Source: Echinometra lucunter
Taxonomy: Eukaryota; Echinodermata; Echinoidea; Camarodonta; Echinometridae
Reading direction: 5' to 3'
NCBI GenBank assembly: GCA_029962745.1
Contig: CM057151.1
Location: forward strand, 9,859,142 to 9,923,141
Length of the DNA: 64,000 nt
The translations under genes and the position numbers were made by a program. The notes under the pieces are model-generated. The model saw only the letters and a program-made list of their open reading frames with translations. It was not told the DNA's origin and made no database searches. Each line of letters begins with the position of its first letter. Position 1 is the first letter of the stretch. This document shows positions 24,301 through 33,910 of the stretch, piece by piece.

Positions 24301-24617
24301 GCAGTGTGTAGAACAACCAACTATTCAGGCATCAAGCATTAGTGATCATCAGATCATGGTGGTGTAGGCCTACCTCAGATTCTGCACCATTCGATACCAA
24401 CATTTTCTTTCCTTGGAATACATTTGGGTCTTGGGTTGAGTAATGATAAAATAAAGACTGTGTAGTCAACTTGCGAAACAGTTCTCTTTCATCAAAATTA
24501 GTAAATTTTATCTGTTTTGGCAAGCTTTCGTTTGCTGTTCTGCAAGCTTCTTCAGACGCTCGTCGTAGCTGGCGCTCTTGCTGTAGCACCCCCAGAGCTC
24601 TGAGCAACCCCAGCCCC

Positions 24618-24770
24618 AGAGCCCTTTGTTACAGAGTTGGGACAACTCGACTCCAGTGGGCACAACATGGCGCATATTGCTTTGTTAGGCAAGCACGATA
24701 CAAAAGAAACTGCGCCATGTTGTAACCCACTGAAACCGAGTTGGCCTAACTTTGTAAAAAAAGGGCTCCG
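24618..24770. mobile_element. Palindromic MITE next to Penelope-like remnant
   Basis: AGAGCCCTTTGTTACAGAG...CCAGTGGGCACAACATGGCGCA on the left is matched in reverse complement by TGCGCCATGTTGTAACCCACTG...AAAGGGCTC on the right: about 60-bp arms with scattered mismatches and a short loop. Copies of GAGCAACCCCAG lie on both sides (24602-24613 and 24770-24781) and may be a target duplication of uncertain length. Confidence 0.7.
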
Positions 24771-24779
24771 AGCAACCCC

Positions 24780-26020
24780 AGAGCCCTGAGCAGGGCCCGA
24801 CAATGTGGGAGAATGGGATCGTACGTGGTGGGAGGATTGTACTGGCCTCGGTCCCTGATCATGGATGTGTCCTTATCACAATGAAACTATGTACCGCTTC
24901 CCGTATACCCACCTGCATTAGTCTTATTGTTATCTCGGGAGAGGATGCTACTCCCCCCCCCCCCCCCCCCCCCCCAGTTTTTGGAGTGGTTGGTGGCGGC
25001 CACCTGATCACTGATGGCTTGTAGCTTCCTTTTTTTCCTGCCTAACACCTGGTGAAGTGGGCAGCTCCCACTCCTTCTTCCTCTTCTCGATGTTCTACTT
25101 TCCTGGTTCCAAATTTCCTTCGAGATTCTCCAACAGAGCTTTTGTTGCAGTCTTGGCATGGTATCCGGTAGACCACCCCAGTGCAGTCGTCTAGATCCTA
25201 CGTTTGTCTTTGGGGTGTATGAGGAGGGCACGAAAATTGATGTGGGGTTTCATGGCAGTGGAGATGTTGAAGATGAGGCTTCCAAGGCCTCCTTGACCTA
25301 GGGGATCGTGACCATCCATTTCCTTGATAAACTGGCGCTTTTTGCTTTTGCTTCTTTACTCTCCTTTGGTGAGATTTCTTTTTCATGTTATTATATAGTT
25401 TCTTGAAAAATCCAATCCGGATAACTTCATCTCTTGAGGGAAGAACGGACGTACTCTTCTTCCACCTGCAGATCGCACTCTTCAGTGGTGATGGACTTGG
25501 CTCTATCCATGAGGGGGCGGATGACTCTTAGTTTATGAAGAAGGGAATGATGTGAGATGAAGTTCAAGTACTGTCCAGCAATAGCTTAGAGTTGGGGAGG
25601 GGACTGCGCTCCCCCCCCCCCCCCCAAAAAAAAAAAAAAAAATCGCGGCTAACTTTTTTTTCTTCAAAATATTGTTTGTATCTCTCCAACAAATTTTGTA
25701 TCCACTTTTAAAACGATTTCTAGCCGATTGCCCGCTTTTCGTTATTCTGTTATTTTTCGTTTTCCATGAGAATCTTTTTTTGTCAGCAGCTGCTTCCCTC
25801 CTAATTTTTTTGTTGATAGCGCACCCGCCCCCAAAAACATTTGACTCACTGCGCCACTGCTCTGCTGTCCAGTGTTGGTCTTTTTCCTGTAGACTACCAA
25901 CTTAGTAGATCCATCTGGTCTCTTGACGATTCTTGTGTTCAGGAAGAGGACAGAGTTGTTTTCTTCCAGCTCTTGTGTAAACTTTGTACTGCCTGAGTCG
26001 TCTACGTACGACCCCCTTCT
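24780..26020 (-). pseudogene. Penelope-like retroelement, decayed RT and GIY-YIG region
   Basis: On the minus strand, from high to low coordinate, I read YVDD (codons at 26008-25997, the RT catalytic motif), then KFTQELEENNSVLFLNT, then RPDGSTKLVVYRKKTNTGQ. After an interruption come YLNFISHHSLLHKLRVIRPLM, then EEEYVRSSLKR and SYPDWIF, then VYRIPCQDCNKS with VGESRRKFGTRK, and finally a GQYNPPTTYDPIL-like end. This order (RT, VYRK-TxT-YLNF-SHHP, YPDW, then a GIY-YIG endonuclease with VY-IPC-C) is diagnostic of Penelope-like elements. Frame changes, stops, a deletion near YVDD, a 22-base C-tract (about 24955-24976) and a 286-bp hAT-like insertion show that it is dead. Sequence just below 24620 may be its 3' tail. 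Confidence 0.85.
25579..25864. mobile_element. hAT-like insertion inside Penelope-like element, 286 bp
   Basis: A perfect 8-bp direct repeat CTGTCCAG flanks it (25571-25578 and 25865-25872). The Penelope frame stops matching at one copy and resumes at the other, so both borders are fixed independently. The ends are CAATAGCTTAGAG and the complement of CAGAGCAGTGGCGCAG, a poor TIR. A C-run and an A-run occupy the left part. There is no coding capacity. Confidence 0.8.
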
Positions 26021-27377
26021 CCCATATCGTCGGGCTTCTACAGCAAAAACGACAAGGGTCTGAAAAAACATGCCAGACTGTCGCAAACGAAGGCTTATCA
26101 AAAACGGGTAAAATTTACCGATCGTGATAAACATCATAAAAGAACTGTTTTGCAAGTAACTTCACCAATCAGATGAACCTCTTCAGCGATTTAAAGACTG
26201 TATAGGATTTTGAATGATCACGTGATCACATCTTTTATTTTGGCTACCCAATCACAGTGACCGACAGAAGACCGAACCAAAAATACATATTCCCGGATGG
26301 TCAAGATTATTTTCGTTGATTCGCAGTCGGTTTCGCATCGCTTTGGCTATGTTACGAGGGTAAAAATCACGTCGATAAACATCGTCGTACAATGGAGAGT
26401 TCCATGGGATGTATTGAAATGTATGTAAGCAAACAAATTCAGTGAATTTAAAGGCTATTTTTTCTTATTTCTTTTCTATTTTGTCCTCTAAAAGATTATG
26501 AACAGTAATAACTATGGGAGGATTCAGGATAATATACAGCTGTAACGTTCATGAGTGAAGAGGAGTCTACTCCCTTGTACTGCATCAGCGAATAGAACAA
26601 CCCTTGAGGCTTCTTGATAATCATCATCGTCATCTTAATCTTCATCATCGTCTGTCATCATCATCATGAACATCATTTTCATCGCCGTCATCGTCATAAT
26701 CACGAAAACGACTCGTAATCTAATTAATCAGTTAAACCCGAGGATAAATTAAAGTCACGTTAAACACAGGGAAGACTAAGACCGTGGTCTTTCTAACTTC
26801 CTTTGTCAAAATCTAGACTGAGCTTAATACCCATTGTCTGCTCCGGCGACAATAATTGGTTCACAGTTAGGATGAGGGTTGCAGGTTTTAGGTTGGGCAC
26901 AGAGGTATAGGGGTAGGGTTTGGTATAATGTTTATTCCAGGGGTAAAGTTCACTAATCGGTTAGTGATCGAAAGTGTGACTGACGCGGAGCAATTGTCGC
27001 CGGAGCATGACAAGTGTCGTATAACCATGTTTTTGATACGAAGCATAAACTTTCAGTTTTACATAAGCCATACGATGATTAAAACACTGTGATCATGATC
27101 ATCTTTAACAAAAATTCCTCCTCTGATAGACAAACTCTAAAAAGTAATATAACATGTCTACAGCTTTTCATATTAAGAACAAATCCATCTCTTTTGCCGA
27201 ATCACCGTGAAACTTGGATTTCTTCCCATCAAATCAAAGCCATTTACCGAAATGTATTTTCATGTATAACCAGTGCAATACTATGTCATACAGTATAGCA
27301 GTTAGAGTTAAAGCAGAGTAAGTTTATTTTTAGATATATATAGGACATGATGGTATATACAGTTAAAGCTCTACATG
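26021..27377. other. Intergenic, no gene recognised
   Basis: AT-rich sequence with an irregular CATCAT/CGTCAT simple repeat (about 26615-26705). No exon is seen. Confidence 0.45.
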
Positions 27378-27397
27378 GAGAGCAGCAGTGATGTATC

Positions 27398-27475
27398 CGA
27401 GTCCGAGTCCGAGTCCGGCCTTCAGTGTCCGAGTCCGGCATGTCCGAGTCCGAGTCCGAGTCCGAGTCCGGCACA
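27398..27475. repeat. (CCGAGT)n subterminal hexamer array, left
   Basis: Runs of CCGAGT broken by CCGGCCTTCAGTG and CCGGCATG. It mirrors the inverted array at the right end of the same element. Confidence 0.9.
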
Positions 27476-27499
27476 TGTGCAAATGTATTACATCCCAAT

Positions 27500-28745
27500 T
27501 AGAAAAACCAGTTAAAACCGTTTGGATTTTCAACTGGTGTAAACTGGAATCAACTGGTACCAGTTGAATCCATTCAACCGAACTGGTAGGCTATATTAGT
27601 TTATTGAGCTGGTTTCAACTGGAAATTACTTGTTCACATTAGACACCAGTTTATTCCAGTTGAAACCAATGGAATAAACTGGCAGACTCTGAAATTTGCC
27701 AGTCAATTCTAGTTGAAACTAGTGGAATAAACTAGACAGATTTTATACCAGTTCAAAACCAATGGACACAACTGGCAGATTTACCATTCGATTCCACCTG
27801 AAAGCAATGAAATAAACTGGAATATTAAAATATACAAGTTGATTCCAGTTGAAACCAGTTGGAAAGTTCTCAGTTTGATTTAACTGGTTTCAATGGGTTT
27901 TATTAGTTTTAAGAGGAAATAAACAAAGTTGGACGAATTAAGACCTTTTTTTTTCCCATTTGTAAATACGTAGGATATATCCCACTGTTGAAACCAGACC
28001 TGGAGCTAATATCCAGTTTAAACCATTTCCAATTGAAACCACTATATTTAACTGGTGACTGCCTATTGTTGAATCCCGTAGAAAAATGCCAGTTGAATAC
28101 CAGTTGAAACCAGTGAATTTGCAAAAGTGACTACTGGATTTGTGCAGATTCATATTGTAATGTAATATACTTGAATTTTCAGCATATTTCTTAATCACTA
28201 ATTATTTAGTCTTGTGTAATACATTTCCAAAATACAAATCAACAATCATTATGACGGTGACAACCCACTTCACCGAAGGCCCGCGAGGCCGAAAATAGCA
28301 AATTGTAATCTATTACATCACACCGCTCTGATCAATTCCTGTGCCAAGAATCCAGTAAGGACCAGTTCAAACAACTGAAACTAGTTCCTGTTGATACCAG
28401 TTAAGTGAACTGGTTTCAATATGGAAATTGGTATACTGGTCCTATTGGTACCAGTTGATTCCAATTAAGTGAAAATGGAAATTGGTATACTGGTCCTAAC
28501 CGATACCAGTTGATTCCAGTAAAATAAACTGGTTTCAATATGGACATTGGTATACTGGTCCTACCTGGTACCAGTTGAACCAATACTTCCAACTAGTAGG
28601 CCTACCAGTTCACAACTGGTATTTCAACTGGGACCACCAGTTGAAATTTCTCAAGTGGAAACCAGTTGATTCCAGTATACCAATTGCCATATTGAATTGG
28701 TATACTGGAATCAACTGGAATCAACTGGTTCACTTAACTTGTACC
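27500..28745. repeat. Diverged ACCAGTTGAAACCAGT / E-box-like repeat arrays
   Basis: Two blocks (27500-28130 and 28340-28745) contain more than twenty copies, on both strands, of ACCAGTT/AACTGGT joined by TTCCA, GAAACC or GGAATC. The second block includes a ~65-bp unit with GGTATACTGGTCCT repeated about three times (28430-28570) and a foldback around 28663-28730. CAGTTG and CAACTG match the E-box consensus CANNTG. Confidence 0.85.
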
Positions 28746-29359
28746 ATTTCCAGTTGCCTTGATCTGGGCCTTATCAACTTTTTTTTTTTAACCTGGGGTA
28801 GGAATCAATTACAAATAAGTTTCTTATTCAAAATGTCTGTACTTACTAAAGAATCAATTCAAATGAATCAACAATCATTGAATTAAAGAATATCAACGCA
28901 CAAAATAACTGCAAGACGAGAGTATGTAGGCCTAGTTGACTTTAGTTTGTGTCCAAATATGATAATCTTTGATTGCGAAGACATGCTCAAACAGTCCAAT
29001 CAAGTCCAGAAAGAATCTTGACAAATCAGAAAAAATAACAACCGGAAAACGCAATACGCTGAAGAAAATGGTTCAGTAGTTGAGATACAGCTCGATGACA
29101 GTAGTCCAGATCCTCCACAATTTTTTTTTTCCATCCATCTTAAACATGCACACATCATGTGGCGCTATGCCATCAGACCGAGATACTCGTACCTCACTGA
29201 TTCACTCACTGCGAAAACGGGTATGTGTGACACCGATTTCGCTGAAATTTATGCAAGTGATTCGATATTTGAAAATATTGTGGGAAATTTTGATGATATT
29301 TCGGCAAGTAGAAAATAAGATATCCGTTTGGTTACGAAACCGCATTAGCGCCAAAATTC

Positions 29360-29462
29360 CCCGGACTCGTGCCGGACTCGTCGCCGAGTCATCGAGTCAT
29401 AGGTCTCGAGTCCGAGTCTGAGTCCGAGTCCGGCCCAAACGGACTCGAGTCCGGACTCGAGT
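29360..29462. repeat. (GGACTC)n subterminal hexamer array, right
   Basis: Mixed GGACTC and GAGTCC hexamers just inside the right terminus of the hAT-like element, inverted relative to the left array. Confidence 0.85.
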
Positions 29463-29482
29463 CACACATCACTGGAGAGCAG

Positions 29483-30975
29483 ATTGTCAGAACCGGACAG
29501 CGAGTTGATGGAAATGCAGTGGATTATTATGCTTTTAAAAAATCTATTTGATTGATCATAATCAGAACGCAGTTGAGTTTTAAATGTCTAACACTGTAAC
29601 ATTGTTAGAATTCCTAGTGTTACAGCCTACAATATACACATTTTAAAATATCCTTGTACTTAATGAACTATTAAAGGGGAGGCTGAAAGTACTCCTCTCT
29701 CCGTTGGATATTCTCTCTTTTTCGATTTTTCTCGAAAACCTGAGTGATATCATGGAGAAAATCTGGTTGTCCGCAACTACCACTGTGTAAAATACGATAT
29801 AAAAAAGCGAGAACAATATAAAGAAAGATGCCAAGATTGCAACAGGAAGCAAACCCCATCAGACCGACGGGTCTTGCGGTCCTCCTCAGAATTACGATTA
29901 TGAGGATACACAAGATAGAATACTCACGAGAGCGATTATGTCGTTCTCACGGGCAATCTTCCTGTGTTCACGTGACCTCGTTGCCGGTCTACTGATCTGT
30001 ATGAAAAAGATTCTTTTCATACAGATCAGTGTGCCGGTCTCATAGACCGTCGGTCTGCTTGAATGTCCTGAATCGAGCCAGTTGCTGTGACTTGATTGAC
30101 TTCAAACTTTACTCAGAATAAACATGCAGTTTAGAAAACACCCGTCGGTGTAATGTATATTGTTTTCGAACATGTTTACATTTGCATGTCGATACAACAA
30201 ATGTCAGCTTCTCTCCGTGTAATGGCTTGAAAATGCAGGATGTCTTGTTTTCATTTTAGCACCTATCAGACTAGTTGAATTCATACATATTGGTTATAAT
30301 TGTTGCCCTACAGACCCTCCCTTTTGTGTATTTGACTATGCTGATTTAATTTCAAATGAATCTATTCAAATAAACTTCGTTTAAAAATATTAACACAATC
30401 AAAACTATTTTCAAAATAGCTTCGAAATAGCTTCAATAGCCATGTCTATCGCCTTTAGAAATGTGCGAAATTTACAATGGCTTATTACCTACTCCGAACA
30501 TGATTTCTATGGACAGTACAATAGGCTTTCGACATTGCACTTGAGTTTATTTTTCGAAAGTAGTTTTTATCGTGCCATTTGAATGATCTATTGAAATAAC
30601 TTTGTGAGTTTAATTTGATCAATAATTGGCAATGGAGACAAATACTAATTACTTAGACTAAAATCTCTGGGTAGTTATCTTCCACAGTATTTGCGTCATG
30701 TATATAATGTGAAACTGGTATTTTCATGGATATCCTGTGTAAGTTATTCATCCTGTTATGGAAATACATAGTTACTGAGATGAAATACATAGTTAGTGAG
30801 ATGAACAAGAGTAAAAGTTGTTAAACATGTCAGGTTGTTAAGTATTTTATTGTGTGCAATTCTTTTGTCGCTGTGTCTATCTGAAAAATCTTCAGAAAAA
30901 TCGACACACGAAAACCAGTTCAACCGACTAATGATCAGTGAACATGAATTCTTTATGAAATTCAAGAATCAGGGT
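29483..30975. other. Intergenic, hairpin but no gene
   Basis: No exon is recognised. A perfect foldback sits at 29991-30030; otherwise AT-rich. Confidence 0.45.
29991..30030. repeat. Perfect 17-bp stem-loop flanked by direct repeats
   Basis: ACTGATCTGTATGAAAA (29991-30007) pairs perfectly with 30014-30030 across a 6-base loop. TGCCGGTCT occurs immediately before (29982-29990) and one base after (30032-30040), like a 9-bp target duplication. Confidence 0.85.
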
Positions 30976-31119
30976 CCCGTCTTATAAAGAGTTGCGATTG
31001 ATTCAAATCAATCGCAACTATATGAGATTGATCTCAGTTCCTATCTCGTAGGTACACATTTGAAATCAATCTCAAAGTTGCGATCGATTTGAATCAATCG
31101 CAACTCTTTATAAGACGGG
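30976..31119. mobile_element. Foldback MITE, 144 bp, 44-bp TIR
   Basis: CCCGTCTTATAAAGAGTTGC and the following 24 bases are repeated in reverse complement at the right end with a single mismatch. Each arm itself contains an internal palindrome ATTGATTCAAATCAAT. No convincing target duplication. Confidence 0.85.
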
Positions 31120-32016
31120 TTGTTCTGTTCTACATTCGAATGATTTTCGTTTGACTTTGTATATGTATACTAAAATGCCGAGATAAATCTGTTTTGAAAA
31201 AAATATGTATTTGGATGATTTTATTTTGTAAAGATATGGGAATGACGTTGGAATCAATGTACTTGTCCCTTTGAGCTTTGCAATGTAACCAATCAATTGC
31301 AAGGTATTTTCATTATAATTACAGAATAAGAATGAAATTTTGCATGTGACTGGAAATATGTCTCCATGTTTGATTTCCATTTTGATTCTTTTTCCCCCTA
31401 TATTCTTTGGTAGCAATACTACTGTATAATATAGTCATATCGTTCTCATATATGAAATTTTGGACAGTGCGTGGTGTTGAATATCCCGTGTTATAGGAAA
31501 TTATATTAATATGATATTGTATCAATGACTACTGTTGATAAGAGAAACATAATCGTATGTCAATATGATTGTTAATAAAACAAAAAAGACAAACAATAGA
31601 TCTGTCTTCTGGAGTATCTGTTTACATGCATTCTCTCCACGGCCTCTTTCAGAGATCTCATTCCTTTGAACAGTGTTCAAAGAATTCCTGAAACTTTTCT
31701 TTTTTGGAAACTTTTATCTTTGGATGGGACATTTCTCAGTTCGATAGCACATCGCCCGGCTGGCAACATGGGCAAGAGGGAGTTAACTCGATACTTTGTT
31801 GTACTTTTCGCGTACGGCGCTCGCTCGAGTTAACGTCCTCCTGCCAGCCAGGCAGAGCAAGACTGTTGTGCACTCTTTTACATTGTGCATGCAGTAATAC
31901 ACTTATTTCAATTATTTTGGTGGCAAATCTTTTGCACTATTCCAATTATCTATTTGATCATCCTTAAATTTGCCTTCAGTTAAGGAAAGGTTACCGGTTG
32001 AAACGAATGAAATGTC
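31120..32016. other. Intergenic, one imperfect foldback
   Basis: No exon is recognised. An imperfect hairpin (about 31752-31854) pairs CCGGCTGGCA and GAGTTAACTCGA with TCGAGTTAAC and TGCCAGCCAGG. Confidence 0.45.
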
Positions 32017-32119
32017 ACTGATAGCAGTGGCGTAACAGCCGGGGGGGGGGGGGGGCGGGGGGTGGGGGAGAGTGCCCCCCCTGAAGGATTTCAGCGGGAA
32101 AATCCACCAAACCACCGGG

Positions 32120-32390
32120 ATAAAATGAAAGGGAGGGAAAGGAAGAAAAAGGAAGGGAGAAAGGGAAAGGAAGAAGAAGAAAGGAAAAGAAAGAAGAAGA
32201 AAGGAAAAGAAAGAAGGAGAAAGGGAAAGAAGGAAGGAGAAAGAGAAAGAAGGAAGGAGAAAGGGAAAGGAAGAAGGAGAACGGGAAAGGAAAAAAGGAA
32301 AAAGGGGAGAAAGAAGAAGAGAGAGAGGGAAAAGAGGGAAAGGGGGAAAAAGAAAAAAGCAAAGGGAAACAAAAGAAATGAGGGAAAATT
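32120..32390. repeat. Polypurine tract (GGAAAG/GAAGAA)n
   Basis: About 270 bases almost entirely A and G on the + strand, with degenerate GGAAGGAGAAAG-type periodicity. Open frames here are low-complexity artefacts. Confidence 0.9.
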
Positions 32391-33289
32391 TAGTACCAAA
32401 ACCCCGGAGTTTCCCGGTGCACCACTCCCTGGACCCCCGCAGTGGCTTTCCCCGTAGACCCCCATCAGGGGCCCTCAGCCAGAACCCTGGGCCCCGCCCG
32501 CTAAGGACTTCGCAACAAGCAACTCGCGGTGCAGGCTCACCTCTGCATATTCTATTTCTAGACTTAGATACCGGGAAATTTTCGGCTCGCCCCCCCCCCC
32601 CCCCCGGTAACAGGCAGAGAATGTAAGAGGCCGGGAACAGTCAACGAACAATTCAAAGAAACGTCAGAGCTTCCGCGCTTCGCGCGGGAAGGGAAAATCA
32701 CCATCCCTGCACCCTCCCCCTAGCATGCCTAGGGAGCGCGCTTTGCACTACTATCATCCTAAAATGAAATCCTAGCTACACCACTGATTCCAGACTTAAT
32801 TACCGGGAAATCTTTGGCGATGCGTATGCCCCCTCCCCCTCCCGATAACAGGCAGAAAGCGTAAGAAGAGCGGGAACTGACAGCGAAAAAACGTCGGAGC
32901 TTCCTGCACCCTCCCCCTGGGGAGCACTACCATCTCCCTAAAATGAAATCCTAGTTACGTCGCAGAAGATAGATTTAATTACCGACAACTAACAAATTAA
33001 AAGGAACGTCGGAGCTTCCGCGCTTCGCCCGGGAGGGGGGAAACTCCCCCCTCCCTGCACCCTCCCCTCTAGGGAGCACTACATTGGCGTAAATTCCGGG
33101 AGTTGGAGATCTATCACCCCCCACTTGGGGAAGAGGGGGGGGGGATGGTGTGTACAAATTTCCCCCCATGCAAACACACTTTTTAAGGAAGAAAATATAT
33201 TTCAATTAATCAGTTACTAAAATTCTGAATATCTATCATAAACAACCATCATATTTTAGAATTTGTTTGAAAATGCTACTGAAAACAAA

Positions 33290-33500
33290 AAAGTGGTTAT
33301 TTTCGGCTCGCTCGCTTCGCTCGCTCGTCAAAATCTTAGGATTTTCATCCGAAAATGCGATTAACATCGAGAAAAGTGGTTATGTTTGGCTCGCTCGCTT
33401 CGCTCTTTCATCATATTTTAGAATTCTTATTTGAAAATGCGATTCAAAACCGGAAAAGTGGTTATTTTCTGCTCGCTCGCTTCGCTCGCTCGCAAAATAG
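33290..33500. repeat. ~83-bp tandem repeat with GCTCGCTCGC motif
   Basis: Three units of AAAAGTGGTTAT(T/G)TT followed by GGCTCGCTCGCTTCGCTCG (starting near 33305, 33389 and 33471). Confidence 0.85.
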
Positions 33501-33715
33501 ATATCAAAATGTGTGTGAGAGGGGAAAAAAATCGTTAAAAAAGTTTTTCATCCCCTACTCCTCAAATTGGATTTACACCAGTGGAGCACTACCGTCCTCC
33601 TAAAATGCAGTCGTAGCTACGCCACAGGTTCTAGACATAGACTAGTTACCGGGAAATTTTGGGCTCTGCCCCCCCCCCCCTGATAACAGGTACCTGTTAC
33701 GCCCCTGACTGATAG

Positions 33716-33867
33716 CACACAGAAGTAGTTGGTCACTTTTTTTTTTTTTCAGTCATGCACTATCACTGTAGAGTGTAACATAACATAAACACATCCAAGG
33801 CCACCAATGTTGCAGAAATTCTCGACCAAGTAGCCACAGACGGCGGCAGGGGTCAGGGTCAGGGTCA

Positions 33868-33910
<43 letters not shown>

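Larger units (their letters stand above)
27386..29474. mobile_element. Non-autonomous hAT-like element, 2.09 kb, 8-bp TSD
   Basis: A perfect 8-bp direct repeat GAGAGCAG (27378-27385 and 29475-29482) flanks termini CAGTGATGTAT... and, in reverse complement, CAGTGATGTGT.... Both termini run into arrays of the hexamer GAGTCC (about 27395-27475 and 29360-29460), inverted relative to each other. CAGTG ends with an 8-bp TSD indicate hAT. The interior is filled by diverged CAGTTG/CAACTG-rich repeats and no transposase, so it would depend on an enzyme supplied elsewhere. Confidence 0.85.
32025..33707. mobile_element. Non-autonomous hAT element, 1.68 kb, 8-bp TSD
   Basis: A perfect 8-bp direct repeat ACTGATAG flanks it (32017-32024 and 33708-33715). 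The ends CAGTGGCGTAACAG and, in reverse complement, CAGGGGCGTAACAG match at 13 of 14 positions. The left part is a G-run plus a long purine (GGAAAG/GAAGAA) tract. The middle has about three copies of a ~130-180-bp unit (CGTCGGAGCTTCC...CCTAAAATGAAATCCTAG). The right part has three ~83-bp units with GCTCGCTCGC motifs. The middle unit is shared with the element at 196-512. No transposase. Confidence 0.88.

Noticed and set aside
25742..26155. 137-codon minus-strand frame as a single host gene
   Set aside because: It is a chimera of a Penelope RT remnant and the inserted hAT-like element.
27398..29462. CRISPR-like spaced repeats
   Set aside because: Repeats are hexamers or diverged words without uniform unique spacers, in a eukaryotic hAT element.
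32062..32465. Overlapping open frames of 115-131 codons on both strands
   Set aside because: They are translations of a polypurine/polypyrimidine tract (Lys/Glu/Arg or Phe/Ser/Leu only) inside a hAT element.
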